IMG/VR virus record: IMGVR_UViG_3300020442_001277
Location: 1 to 40,381 of that record
Source: a virus
Length of the DNA: 40,381 bases
Reading direction: 5' to 3' (one strand)
In this document: positions 28,301-32,658 of the stretch, one piece after another
Position numbering within the stretch: the first letter of the stretch is position 1
Layout: every line of letters begins with the position of its first letter
Notes under the pieces: generated by a model
Seen by the model: the letters and a program-made list of their open reading frames with translations, nothing else
The model's database searches: none
What the model was told of the DNA's origin: nothing
Program-made: the position numbers and the translations under genes

Positions 28301-30189
28301 TGTGTAATACCACTTGCTGCTCTAGCACAACCAGTAAATTTTGCTTTTTGGTATCCTTTACCTTTTTGATTAACTCTGAAACCTGTTACTTCATTTAAAC
28401 CAATTTCAGCAGAACATTTGGCTTCTGGAGGAGATTGAACAACAACTGTTGGTGGGTTAGCAGCACTATATCCAGTTCCAAAAGATGATACGTTAATATC
28501 AGTGATTTGACCATTGAAAATAGAAGCAGTTGCAGTTGCTCCAGTTCCACCAATGTAAACTCCCTGATCATTAGTTCTATTGTCTACAATATAAACAGAA
28601 GGAACATCATCATATCCACTACCACCACTTAATAAATCAATACCAACAACTCTTCCATCAGAGTCAACTTTTGTTTCAAGAACTTGAGCACCAACGGGAT
28701 CAACGATTGCAATTCTAGGAACGGTTTCATATCCTTGACCTGCATTAGCAATAGTGATTCCAGTAACAACACCATCAGTTAAAACTGCTGTCAATGCTGC
28801 TTTAATACCATTAACACCAGTAGGTTCATCAATATAAACTGTAGGAACAGTAGTATATCCAAATCCACCATCAGTAATGGGGATAGTTCCTGATACTTGT
28901 CCACTCACAATAGGACATGTGCCTAATTTAGCACCACCAGGTTGTCTAAATGTGATTCTAGGAGTAAAAGTATATCCACTACCAGAAGTAGTAATATCAA
29001 CTTCAGAAACAGAACCATTAGTAACAGTTGCCTTTAAAACTGCAATACTAGAACCTGCTTTTGTAGGAGATTGGATCTGTACAACTGGTGGGTTAGTGTC
29101 GCTGTAACCCTTTCCACCATCAATTAGGGAAACTGTCTTAACACCGTTGATTAACGTGCTTACAGAGGCACCTGACCCTGTATCAGAGTTGATTGAGACT
29201 TGAGGTGGATACTCAAATCTATAGTTACCTCCGTTTTGATTTATTTCAACACTACTTAACTGACCATTGTTGTCTACACGAGAATAACCAACAGCATTTG
29301 CACCAAAAGAAGGAATCGCTGCCTCAATAGAGTACAGAGATAAGAAACGACCATTTAAAGGTGCAGTTAGGAAAATAAATTGATCTCCATCGATGAAGAA
29401 ATCAACTTTAGGAACTAAAAGACGATTATCATATACAGCAATGATATATTCATCAACGTTTGCTTCATATCTGACTCCATTTCGAGTCATTGTAAATTGT
29501 GTCTTACCTTCTCCAAAAGAATTGGATAAATTGTCAATCGCTAAAACACTATTCTCTACAAAACCACTAAGATAGACAATAGAGGTAGCAGATGCGTCAT
29601 CAGCAGTTAATTTTGCTCTAGGAGCAGTTGTAAATACAATATTACTACCACTGACAGTATAATCAATATTAGGAACTAAAACCTGAGAATATGTTGTTAC
29701 AATAAGATGTTGTGCCGATGGTGGAGAGATCGGATTATCTTGTGATGTAAGAGGGAACTGTCTTGTAGTCCCATCAAAACTGTTTAAGGGATTTGCAAGA
29801 GTAGTCCACTTAAGTTTTACCTGATCGTAAGAAATACCAGGACTTAATGCAATATTTGGTGCATGAGTTACACCTTCGTAATATACAATTTCATTACCAA
29901 TTAATATAGATCCGTCATTCTCTAAAAATTGATCAACACTCTCAACAACAATCTCATCCGCAGTCGCAGTAATATCTTCTACAATTTTCGTAGCACCATC
30001 AAGGATATCAACATTGAGTTTATCAATGTCAAGATAACCGAGAAAATCGTTGAGAATATTTTGTCCTAAACCAGTCTTTTCTTGAGAACGATAGTAATAT
30101 TCAATAAATTTATTGAATAATGGATAATCGTTAGCAATAAAATCTGGGGTCTGTTGTGTGACCGATTGAGAGACCTTATTGATGTTCAT
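10354..30189 (-). CDS. 7: Giant gp7-like baseplate wedge protein (6,611 aa)
   Basis: One uninterrupted 19.8-kb frame at the position of T4 gene 7 (between gp6 and gp8, though with two extra genes before gp8). Three short T4 gp7 signatures appear in order: an N-terminal helix pair (DYPLFNKFIEYYYRSQEKTG), KDFYSAKGTSFSISYLFKLL at 695-714 (T4: YDFYSTKGIEASYKFLFKVL), and a block ending WKDILLKNVHPASF at about 3480-3493 (T4: WKSDVIRFVHPVGF). About 2,770 residues separate the last two, against roughly 100-150 in T4. Domains in between and after: Gly-x-Gly-Tyr repeat blocks (about 300-620, 1125-1350, 1660-1830, 3010-3245, 6535-6590), YHYH (1430-1540), a propeller-like stretch (1830-2210), LamG-like (2230-2430 and 4046-4336), FTC/YPR repeats (4097-5030), a fibre-type beta-sandwich (5630-5860). 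It follows gp6 by 6 nt. The gp7 link rests on short motifs plus synteny. Confidence 0.8.
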   Translation of the reverse strand: MNINKVSQSVTQQTPDFIANDYPLFNKFIEYYYRSQEKTGLGQNILNDFLGYLDIDKLNVDILDGATKIVEDITATADEIVVESVDQFLENDGSILIGNEIVYYEGVTHAPNIALSPGISYDQVKLKWTTLANPLNSFDGTTRQFPLTSQDNPISPPSAQHLIVTTYSQVLVPNIDYTVSGSNIVFTTAPRAKLTADDASATSIVYLSGFVENSVLAIDNLSNSFGEGKTQFTMTRNGVRYEANVDEYIIAVYDNRLLVPKVDFFIDGDQFIFLTAPLNGRFLSLYSIEAAIPSFGANAVGYSRVDNNGQLSSVEINQNGGNYRFEYPPQVSINSDTGSGASVSTLINGVKTVSLIDGGKGYSDTNPPVVQIQSPTKAGSSIAVLKATVTNGSVSEVDITTSGSGYTFTPRITFRQPGGAKLGTCPIVSGQVSGTIPITDGGFGYTTVPTVYIDEPTGVNGIKAALTAVLTDGVVTGITIANAGQGYETVPRIAIVDPVGAQVLETKVDSDGRVVGIDLLSGGSGYDDVPSVYIVDNRTNDQGVYIGGTGATATASIFNGQITDINVSSFGTGYSAANPPTVVVQSPPEAKCSAEIGLNEVTGFRVNQKGKGYQKAKFTGCARAASGITQFTEDGNAVFSNNTIAASAIVDTPVKCLDALFVKRLLDKYKEQFLPDVPELDYKKIDVRTSIKTIKDFYSAKGTSFSISYLFKLLYGEQVSISYPKDQIIKPSAATWSIDTILRATLVSGDPTNIRDALLTQDADIADSNVQAASALVENYISIKTSDVEIFELILSEETISGSFTVPYKTKLAEPLGVEDSIITVDSTIGWPERNGEFVIGGSSDTVEIVQYKEKSLNQFIECTRSVNGVSEDWDSATQVSSNFRVFLNKGTPQEVVMNIVGIVDAQQTTLTDTGSYYLPGDKLTVSKLGGSSTGSELTTWLYNVKKLISVNSITFGGVNNQSATVTCANNHGLLVGDSVTIYGANPIIYNGSFLVTSRDSDTVFQYQLPQPASVIPQGNILVSVDLNKGKSNNAQILNAIGPYTTNVQNSFFNDNYVYVASTGIPNYEIGPFPGSALLPGNQRKLNRFPLAPSTISSKDAISPGPIGTWVNGVSVWSYKSTSSKTFGAVTGVTINNAGSGYDAASPPNITISGGSGSGAAANVVVNGSVSEITVTAGGSGYTSSPLVSIAGGGGSGAAATAIITKGVVSRILINDGGTGYTTQPTITIVGGGGTGATATASVRGPIQSVSITNGGSSYTSTPSVVLSSGSGAVAQAIVQNGRIISIAIINAGSGYTTAPEITIQGEGFGAVARASIDVDGENAGRVTGIEIVNRGIGYIQGTTVINLNSVGQDASFTASVFQWTYNLQSTSIQDSAKGGVFEGFNQQYGGEYAHISNPQRLRYILGDNLFKNNADEIKEQEDQLAHSPIIGWAFDGNPIYGPYGFTDPTDQASSIKKLNTSYRLKTNLVFDATTNPYPVRTAGPLLTDEAAGRFVEDYEYIFSLGDLDQYNGRFCKTPEYPDGRYCYFVTIDSTEDGNPLFPYVLGPSFNSVVDKWNLDAAAVQQNIPSGVVRYRDPYENVDIDVERAPNVSTNALTTEDGEILLFEVEDEDRSGVIDQAEIDDPDQIFEEPPLQLFDYFPTVKLDSKVDIEVDTITKFEDASVTGFTVENPGINYQVNDRLVFDNTDTDGAGVSARVSRIKGETPSSYTFENIGGDNYGVLQTTTPHNLIPGDSVFVDYTPVMASTNKQFIVRQYKGIEEIVIDQSGSGYNTDIPPEITIVPRDGNGTSGKLSAVVSSVGSIDTVNIINSGSGYTQNPRVILSHPQIFKKADYYVSLIENDNYVKVNDVVVNDNKEVYVCGKTKNAAGTANIAFIAKLSATGVKEWQKTLESTDGTDYTEFQKLLIDGSNIWVVGNNRPNSALLDSYNPDVILCKYTQTSNGLDATLTFQKAYAGISGSTRADEVTSIAKYSDTRIVIGGFTNTNSVNPYDAYVALIDTSGNFALKRKIASTSKSEKITGLVVDGSSVYFSLEIANNANAADINTGFGKLTIGTNVITVDWIKEYNNTAYSFINTGLAVDEFKEFYISATARLKSDDTTQDSFWVGKVDVDGTLIWNYRYVVSGGTITMAPKCTIDIFGDLNVAFGKVATGNGNKTTEIVKIGYDGKIKNHTSNDFNLNNIEGITPYAISSDNSGDMHVFGQTSWNRNEFIFPFTAGETTDTTGHYTPTFIGTGNAIQFLGNAAYMPAYQTASPSVWENSAIKFTAASLGTKLADDWTLEFMLYKNGSEYNTHSQSQVTLVNIGDATDATGGLWMYYDLGNGELQLVVTNSTTAINSASSALTSTLTNMFADNTWQFIGLKKEGNQFTGYVNGNQVFTGSIANTSLGNKDLHIGNIPGRSGTTAQFRKNEQLQGTVDNLRLRNRAVTPTVPSDVTGYPTSGGFGLAFSWTDTAFFTQYLNQYDYIDYVGWGLKVDKNSDAARLGTKAAQTNTQVGFIRTAVTPVTEISLDTTTAGLGLAEAGFQSLDFDDATTTMSQNTEVPTYKQDVWSSRTATVPSAGSQKLKVTAVVKNRYYFKVTNTVKIDNVQELTLNQTFRFTTGAKLRLNNDSGQFVNSGYIVRQDTVNKKIYLAVNNNTWTNDTNTGQLLTEQFNEQSSYNIVGPIPVDINEIVGYTFPQVNNTTPGTFNIDLNDYNHPEGGSNNLDELARFKPHSDDDYSIRIDEVSGSSPFIVGSVVQITSSDISFNAAYTTAQITNLTGVLKITLVANLSKRLQVTAVANSDEVYVITGTRHYLSAGEMIQVDGNPTQTIGATSYDEYDGAFPVDTVISPLEFTYRLPTAALTDPATTAANVSVFVKSPVIKMYNGHQYLFDLSHSSMLGGNLSFSKDNLYKLEYSFNSIERVGTPGVSGGGAPTPTVKLKIDKSIITNISYYFDPSRTGDDSPVVPGSYLDVTDSPYLGTFTITSTSGATITRGADTFKFLLLNEPEGNADITQTTYSTSSEKAVGSIDTIRIINPGGFYTRLPVVTNIASTRQIERVQINAPGTEYAVGVYNGVPIGGDGEGGLVQITVADGSDDEGNTIPGQIQEVLVTSPGKNYTTATIDIEAIDGILGAGLTGSGAELIVVIPPSGTGASVFTKGDKVGKIKNLKNNNFGYDYPHDYTLRPEITFPINAQLTATSILDSITVTDPGSGYSQAPAVIISGGGGTGAVAESTIRNGRLDQILVKDPGAGYSSTPSVNLKSSFNYVVNVDLGLLQFSFPHGITNGSEVTLNVTETDDGQDFPLAAGAIGRLNSTTTYYAIAGSANSLEDDQLKLAITASNAALGDSISFINSGNGRQSLLTESFGGAATANVITSTFLEGELVYQGDSFETATAQGFVSTNNGWQVGPRVIKIVDYTGNFSQGQKITGVISKSSGTISDLNIAKGVLEIGSITKTTGQFIDDVGKPSEIIQKIQDSYYYQDFSYAVKSAVSIGEWKDILLKNVHPASFKVFGELNLNEYGQIPNKETDFQLTKSVELAREAIVPNIQNFALVEPVYSTFNNTEVFFRQKRLTSSENILTSVVQRLDDISNLFDGVRISFPLTVNGQNVVANANQLMIVLNGVVQNPGSSFEIQGDSVVFAEPPAPPASVKYVNVDITQIATVDMTFTNISGIFPYVGNTIVGTASTARLIVTKVVGDVVSGYISEGTFIAGELITGSVTGFASNLDTITPVTNIGLFTFGETVTNFAGDTAIVEQINLQTGQETPLADLRFGIGPATTTIDLISAASATDAVVESGKISATDKIQVGSEIMLVNSVTDYSNYTQITVTRGQDGTAAVGHLEDQPVYGTNIAVTNKLTLSKTAGTYQSTPGLFNIQNNDVIIAANSGVVARITATAVYQDPATLEFIPQVNISEGSSFFGLLFNRIASQTYPNIVLDNIAESQVNIVDFGDNATSIDSNFPSNEEISNIIIPYDNPTGALTQDEFIRNYKLEYGNNVGDFIAGEQAYIRKLTFKDRVGDGFFSAGQVIRTTDTKAEVIGYNQARSTIYLGKIGRTQSTGEDYHSVAFTNGAQLDTSTKKFGSASLLLGAANHTHTFVSGVTNAITAGGGASGTFTAAAGTTYDPETGLLVINIGSHSLTTSNTITIADSGIVFTCSADNNQTTHPYPRATDPASGQALSITAVTGTTVTVNVGAANVTIDYVTIPSSAEFAWGGNPFTMDIYVNPAAASLSGTHTLVDMRASGANEVASRLYLEAGQIRYNVNNSDLVTSGATTLNNNQWYHIAVQRSSTTTKIYLNGTEVGTGTDSSTYVAKPVRIGADYAGANAFIGHIDEFRLSDNVRYSTAPFTPRNGVFQGDTNTKLLIHFDGDDAQTFTEDWSGSEGFTRGEDFNNDAILSTSRQTGTPAGFVGKSQRYYDAADLINANVDFIKKESVYRMRQRYPELVVLGTRFTPTNATYDAATGLLSMTVTGNTFTNGGQFKPTSASYVPATGVLTITKINHGVTNGQRINIKVGGITFTCAEDSNATNHPYPRSTDPVAGKWLTVSNASANTFDVNVGVSSNTTTHAFVSALDNAITIEKDRLKIIDNSLTFTCAMDGNTANKTYPRVTDPASKDVALPIVSSSSTNLTVNVGPSPLVNFQPSNATYDPATGAFVMTIANHTINVGTQIRLTADSFTFTCTQDGNSAQKTYPRATAGDGQPDPAYNTALDVTAVGTSTQDISSAAYAPTTGILTVNTSGNHGLSTGNRIQIADNSLTFTCAYDSNATNHTYPRQTDPIRGEWVEVTVVDADTFTIDIGTSSDTSAHTFVSATAGALIKQTGTVTINVGVSAQADQYAHTFVSAAANAVVTGGNYLHTFVSAADNAVIIDEGINCEDDVRDTLNAIVQDLRNGSNNHIWDAASYYVDRTQNPVQISNIEPAVKETLFVYETVDDMLQYIITNTLWTIQGDHGLTQKTDTTITDSSNPSYTFKTPTAVTYNAATGEMVITSAGHGLTTANRISIATESLTFTCSQDSNDRQTAYPRAIAGDGNPDPAYNAVLAIIAADTDTFTVNVGVSPANQQYTHTFVSSTNNSIKVLDYTISDCADVYNTVGNLIDILTDTISNAALASPVDHLASVTKVSPLYEFVGATVDAFLQVPFNVDYHDANTDVVYTKQIDVDSRYRYRDAANLIRANTGPIIDKASFDLLQRYPDLASEMPRNADGSGDGTLRCQTDLLLILNEIVKDVELGGNFFTNQVARQYLGTNDELIHIRLQVWQSAYAHERIGFYMKQAINGNLTYDNTDNIIVGDWGITQDGGLCANVQTTIDTLIGNLNDTIAPTSADFNIAADRLYFNRNYLAEEATGLTTTEFTYTLNGINYQAFQYTDVATRRTELKNIILGVISDLQTGGTNSTIRAIEEFINTSGNIQTIDDKLLPTIYAIERIRFLGQKALNNLLYGLNEAVVGDQYRALHATVTPYRDSETPTDINQVIYRFRDLIDIAINILAPGKNEMRSAAKNILYNKNYYKDEIQNIVNSQFGSSSWSYNSFIDEMVDNTVHDLVITDVTKETTAYTLSVESITGNFTVGEIVVSNNSGEAEVLEWDSENNKLYVGAFGGNAFVATNTLTGQTSNATATISTSGVSSAYDWHTAPANVKTLASAKLITSAISGQVSGTNLWTNPEAFASNWQSFQLGGANGINITNNAGAAPDLTTTAEKIFAPNLQGGVHQSYRDFSLNSFETFDTSTVKFDSGTESFDTGASGTAVDDQTFTYSAFFKAAGSQSVRFGIILDDGTAGEQNIFFDINLTNGVIGSLFTPQGGLTGEAYGVVPYGDGWYRAYITTTFGFGFSTLRGSIILNSATGAQSWTGDGSTGAFVWGVKLNKGALDPYTAVSGQIFYANTEYNIKIYALGLLETYMNQALAGTLTSPSPNAGFYAFYDSVQATNYNTTTLGRSVRYMLNIIEQQLSVDTYYTSLQEVKGIKVPSKTYGVRDLLVGIGGGISFADFAYGTQSDALAEIETNTLNEGKIVQVYKRFRIDGDITDGPFTMNETVQKQGVNSITGVVYGFHTDENYKYLDVRVTGGTWAITDTILGSANSTTAQISAIEDRIHVIDVKGEFVNDIPFKGYTSGESAFPTGYLKTQAAITDNTGGSLTVDTASLVGTFEVNSVIYPTSSRRYFDVVKFSGLDIKVGDQIASSGHTRFGISIISGYNTFTKGNRLYKVVNAVADASQYCIITEVDLDNNFLYVSVAQGTFGNGDIVGDYGAVIGDIPNGYASITTTVVVAGQASARIQDIRTIGVNKRLYLSNIKGTWNNRDGIIGGDNYKSAITNNVELKARVKRSFRGFDGVQTNFKLTTANGTPYFPDPAGHMLIFVNGILQPPGATNAFTAFSDQIQFTEAPDLGASFTGFYIGKLRQLDDISFEFDSLRQSFNLKRNDVFYSLTLTEGVQSSVTRPENNIIVSLNGVIQEPGVGFEIVGSRIIFSEIPRFGSTFVAFSYVGSEADVDAAEVVPPIEIGDFIDIQGETDDREVAVIESSNSLITFDYLGSVFGQGAQGQATLTSGFIDKVQVTGGGSGYTSRPTVRIDSISGFDGNIRALVGVAAVEISQSGSGYQNPSVAVETSVPDDWTPPDLSLYGEELVDPETP
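12600..13300 (-). other. Fibre-type beta-sandwich domain in the giant
   Basis: The segment from NLWTNPEAFASNWQ through GDGWYRAYITTTF to WTGDGSTGAFVWGVKLNKGA and DPYTAVSG has the order seen in receptor-binding or carbohydrate-binding beta-sandwiches at the ends of phage fibres and head spikes. The fold is inferred from these landmarks. Confidence 0.6.
15100..17900 (-). repeat. FTC/YPR repeat family in the giant
   Basis: Six copies of the exact pattern F-T-C-x2-D-x-N-x5-Y-P-R occur, at about 17740-17790, 16640-16690, 16420-16470, 16170-16215, 15925-15970 and 15175-15215. Most are preceded by [AST]-x-Y-[DNVA]-[PA]-x-T-G and several are followed by a THTFVSA-type segment (six of these). Two helical modules with DAA[DN]LI-x-AN...RYPEL/RYPDL occur at about 16905-17000 and 14650-14750. 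Confidence 0.8.
17180..18050 (-). other. LamG-like domain 2, interrupted by a repeat module
   Basis: The first LamG strands (AQLDTSTKKFGSASLLL) and the later ones (DYVTIPSSAEF, FTMDIYVNP, WYHIAVQRSSTTTKIYLNG, GHIDEFRLSDNVRYS) are separated by about 100 residues of the FTC/YPR module at about 17660-17970. In phage LamG domains the LLL and DYVTIP strands are normally almost adjacent. Confidence 0.65.
20450..21160 (-). repeat. Gly-x-Gly-Tyr beta-repeat block D in the giant
   Basis: About five more degenerate units (NPGGFYTRLP, APGTEYAVGV, SPGKNYTTAT, DPGSGYSQAP, DPGAGYSSTP), shortly before the second gp7-like motif (VHPASF, about 19703-19729). A smaller block with three units lies at about 24710-25200. 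Confidence 0.75.
22890..23500 (-). other. LamG/concanavalin-like domain 1 within the giant
   Basis: The encoded segment contains DDWTLEFMLYKNG, WQFIGLKKEGNQFTGYVNG, LHIGNIPG and LQGTVDNLRLRNRAVTP, the usual order of LamG-type strands (wide sheet, then the exit motif D-x-x-R). Such domains in phage tail proteins commonly bind carbohydrate; ligand here unknown. Confidence 0.65.
23560..24700 (-). other. Beta-propeller-like segment within the giant
   Basis: Repeating strands of the form VYVCGKT...AFIAKLSATGVKEWQKTL, IVIGGFTNTN...YVALIDTSGNF and FWVGKVDVDGTLIWNYRY resemble SBBP-type propeller blades. I count about five or six blades. No catalytic signature is seen. The fold assignment is inferred from the pattern only. 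Confidence 0.5.
25530..25930 (-). other. YHYH domain within the giant
   Basis: The encoded segment runs from GWAFDGNPIYGPYG to LDQYNGRFCKTPEYPDGRY and GNPLFPYVLG. It is the uninterrupted counterpart of the split copy in the 1,407-aa protein: 76 residues separate the two landmarks here and 200 there. Confidence 0.75.
26140..26815 (-). repeat. Gly-x-Gly-Tyr beta-repeat block B in the giant
   Basis: About six units (NAGSGYDAASPP, AGGSGYTSSP, DGGTGYTTQP, NGGSSYTSTP, NAGSGYTTAP, NRGIGYIQG) separated by GGGGSGAAATA-type turns. This is the most regular of the blocks, just before the YHYH domain. Confidence 0.85.
28310..29290 (-). repeat. Gly-x-Gly-Tyr beta-repeat block A in the giant
   Basis: About eight units of 35-45 residues, each shaped like a strand, then [DNST]-x-G-x-G-Y-x(2-4)-P, then a second strand and a Gly/Ala-rich turn. 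Examples are DGGKGYSDTNPP, TSGSGYTFTP, DGGFGYTTVP, NAGQGYETVP and SGGSGYDDVP. It lies between the N-terminal gp7-like helices and the KDFYSAKG motif. Confidence 0.85.
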
Positions 30190-30195
30190 CTAAAC

Positions 30196-32217
30196 TTAGA
30201 AGCAGGATGTATTAGTCAGATTACCAGCGTTATCAATATCAGCAACGGTAAGTGTTGTTGGTGTAGTATTGAATACGGCAGGTGTCAAACTATTTAGTGG
30301 GATTGTAGGAGGTGGAATGGATCCAACTGGGACAACTGTCACTTCTGGATTAACAATATTGATAACTGTACCTGGTGTTGATGCAGGAACAGTTGAAACG
30401 TTAGCAGGAATAAACAGAACAGGAATACTAAGACCTGTAGGTAATAAATCTGCATTAGTTACAGAACCAGCACCAGTTGTGGCATCTGTAATGGAAACAC
30501 CAGAGGTAGGATTGTTTACGCCTGCACCGATAACAGCAACAGGACCGAAACAAACTTCACCAGTTGCATAGTTTACAGTGCCTGCAGCATTGTTAGTGTA
30601 TACCTTCTTATTACCAGTATTATAGAAGGTTCTAAGGTTACCGAAACCATCATCTTCAAATTGTTGATCTACGCCAGGTCTATCAGAGGTTCTAAATGTT
30701 CCTGATAAAAGAACTGGTTCTTTTTTACAGTTTCCATCAGTATTACTAGGATTACTATCATATAGTGATCCACCAGTAGCAATACAATAAGTATTGGTTT
30801 GGTTTGTTACAGGTCTAATATATCTCAAGAGTGTCAACTGAGTTGATACATCAGTAATGGAATTATCAGAAAGTTGAACTGCCTTCTCAAATGCACCCAA
30901 TCTAAATGTAGAATTGAAGTTATTAATTTGTGTTTGAGTTGCCCAATCATTAATACCACTTTGAATATTAGTATTAATCTCAGAGGTATTAGTAGATGTC
31001 GCAGGATCATATGATGCAAAGACTTTAAGATACAAGTAGATATCTTCTGGGTCAATAATCACAGGATCAATAGATGCCATAGCATATTTTCTTAAATCTG
31101 CTGAAATAGATTTCTTAGTAGCATCATTAAGTAATGAACCTGTCTTTGTCTTAATTGCAATGTATACCTTTCCGTAAATTGGAGGATTTAGAGTGTCACC
31201 ACCATAGGCAACTACTGCATCAGCATTACTGTATACCTTTTTAGTGATTGTCGCATAATCTTGAGCAGTTACTGCTCTGTACTGAGAGGAGTAAAATCTA
31301 GGTGCATTATATTTGATTGAATCAACTGTTTCTGCAGCAGCACCTAATTGTGAACGTTCTTTTACTTCAAGAAGAACATCTGCAGATGAATAAGCAACAC
31401 TGTTAGTGTCTGTCATTCTACCGATGAATGAAAAATTACTAATTTCGTTTGCCTCTGTGCCAGAAGTAACAAGATACTCTAAAACAACTACTTCACCATC
31501 TTTAAGTGCTCTACCTGCAGTATCATCACCAAATTTAACCTCAAAACGTTGATCCTCTCCTTCAGAAAGGAAATATGCACGAGTGGTTGCAGTCAAGTCA
31601 GTGATTGTATCAGTCAAACTGTACAAATCAGACTGTGAAGAGGTTTCGTTAGGTTTTACACGAACACTCAATGTCCCGATATCAGCGTCTTCAGAAGGAA
31701 TCTTATATGTTTGTGATGCGAAGGTGTTTACGATATAACTAAACTGAACAATACTACCTTCATTAATCATCACATTATCAAATTCAGCAATACCTGTTGT
31801 AGTATTAACTGTAGATGTAATTGGTTCAAGAATATTAAAAATAAAGTTACCACCACTAGCAACAGACCCTTTTGCAAGAGTTACGCTAGTAGGATAAGCA
31901 CCATTAGTTTGCGTTGTTTGTAAAGTAAGTTTTAAACATGCTTTAGAAGATACAATCGAACGCGGAACATAATTTAAAAGTTTTGCAATATTAACTACGT
32001 TGTCTCTAACAGTGGCAGAGGGCAAAAATGCCTCATTCATTGCCATGTTAGCATTAAATGCTGTGTAATAGGTGTTATATGCTAAAGTATCAATTAGATA
32101 CGACAGCGAAGATCCTTCAAAGTCATAGTCACTAAATTCTGTCCTCGTTCTGAGGTATGACTTGATAGATGCTTTAATATCATTAAAGTCTAATGCTGTT
32201 AGGTTATTTGGTTGCAT
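30196..32217 (-). CDS. 6: Baseplate wedge protein gp6
   Basis: 673 aa, close to T4 gp6 (660 aa), a dimeric wedge core protein related to baseplate J-like proteins that ties neighbouring wedges into the ring. The N-terminal block holds the diagnostic DYDFEGS (30-36), LIDTLAYNTYY (41-51) and NEAFLPSATVRDNVV (61-75), matching T4 YDFEGSRLNVLCDLLAYNT and the following segment. The middle contains LSEGEDQRFEVKFGDDTAGR, the usual J-like strand pair. The C-terminal ~120 residues are Pro/Thr/Val-rich, low complexity, and look like an add-on relative to T4. The ATG overlaps the gp25 stop as TAATG, and the gp7-like giant follows after 6 nt. Assignment is confident. Confidence 0.94.
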   Translation of the reverse strand: MQPNNLTALDFNDIKASIKSYLRTRTEFSDYDFEGSSLSYLIDTLAYNTYYTAFNANMAMNEAFLPSATVRDNVVNIAKLLNYVPRSIVSSKACLKLTLQTTQTNGAYPTSVTLAKGSVASGGNFIFNILEPITSTVNTTTGIAEFDNVMINEGSIVQFSYIVNTFASQTYKIPSEDADIGTLSVRVKPNETSSQSDLYSLTDTITDLTATTRAYFLSEGEDQRFEVKFGDDTAGRALKDGEVVVLEYLVTSGTEANEISNFSFIGRMTDTNSVAYSSADVLLEVKERSQLGAAAETVDSIKYNAPRFYSSQYRAVTAQDYATITKKVYSNADAVVAYGGDTLNPPIYGKVYIAIKTKTGSLLNDATKKSISADLRKYAMASIDPVIIDPEDIYLYLKVFASYDPATSTNTSEINTNIQSGINDWATQTQINNFNSTFRLGAFEKAVQLSDNSITDVSTQLTLLRYIRPVTNQTNTYCIATGGSLYDSNPSNTDGNCKKEPVLLSGTFRTSDRPGVDQQFEDDGFGNLRTFYNTGNKKVYTNNAAGTVNYATGEVCFGPVAVIGAGVNNPTSGVSITDATTGAGSVTNADLLPTGLSIPVLFIPANVSTVPASTPGTVINIVNPEVTVVPVGSIPPPTIPLNSLTPAVFNTTPTTLTVADIDNAGNLTNTSCF

Positions 32218-32636
32218 TATTCGGGTCTCTGTAATACGAACTCAATAGTTTCCACTGTGGGCAATCCAGTAATTTGGTAATCGACTTGACAGTCAAAAGA
32301 ATTTTTACCAAAATTTGACTTAACAAATACGTCTGTTAACCTAACTCTAGGTTCATGCTGTTGAATAGTATTTATTATCTCATCTCTGATCGAGTCAGAT
32401 GTAAAGACATCAAGTGGTTCAAATAAGAGTTCGGATATTCGAGATCCGAAATTAGGTTGAAAAGGTTTTTCGCCAGGAACAGTTAAAATAATGTTCTTGA
32501 CTGATTGTTTGATGGCATTATCGTTTTTCACGGCTGCGATATCCTTAGTGTTCGCATTTCGTGTAAAATTCATTGCTATGTCTTTGAAAGTTCTCGATTT
32601 CGAGAAACTATCGCCCGTTATTTTCTTTAATGCCAT
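32217..32636 (-). CDS. 25: Baseplate wedge protein gp25
   Basis: 139 aa, matching the ~132-aa T4 gp25, which links the wedge to the first ring of the tail sheath. The GPW_gp25 core is clear: SVKNIILTVPGEKPFQPNFG (45-64), then LLFEPLD and the conserved Glu-Pro-Arg at 95-97 (HEPRVRL). The family was once called lysozyme-like but is regarded as a structural sheath-initiator family. A late promoter candidate and a 7-bp inverted repeat lie directly upstream. The stop overlaps gp6 as TAATG. In T4 itself gene 25 sits away from gene 6, whereas the adjacent arrangement seen here is normal for marine T4-like phages. Confidence 0.94.
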   Translation of the reverse strand: MALKKITGDSFSKSRTFKDIAMNFTRNANTKDIAAVKNDNAIKQSVKNIILTVPGEKPFQPNFGSRISELLFEPLDVFTSDSIRDEIINTIQQHEPRVRLTDVFVKSNFGKNSFDCQVDYQITGLPTVETIEFVLQRPE

Positions 32637-32638
32637 CT

Positions 32639-32658
32639 GTACAGGGAATGTCCTGTAC
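32639..32658 (-). repeat. Inverted repeat in the gp25 leader
   Basis: GTACAGG, a 6-nt loop, and CCTGTAC form a perfect 7-bp stem that ends 2 nt before the gp25 ATG. The only AGGA-like ribosome site lies in the 5' arm, so the hairpin could hide it. Confidence 0.6.

Noticed and set aside
10354-30189. Giant protein as tail tape measure
   Set aside because: Tape measures are largely helical and lie near tail tube genes. This protein is mostly beta, lies between gp6 and gp8, and carries gp7-like motifs; T4 tails also use a much shorter gp29.
32217-32636. gp25 as an active lysozyme
   Set aside because: The family was named lysozyme-like, but members act as structural sheath initiators; the sequence shows the GPW_gp25 core rather than a convincing muramidase site.
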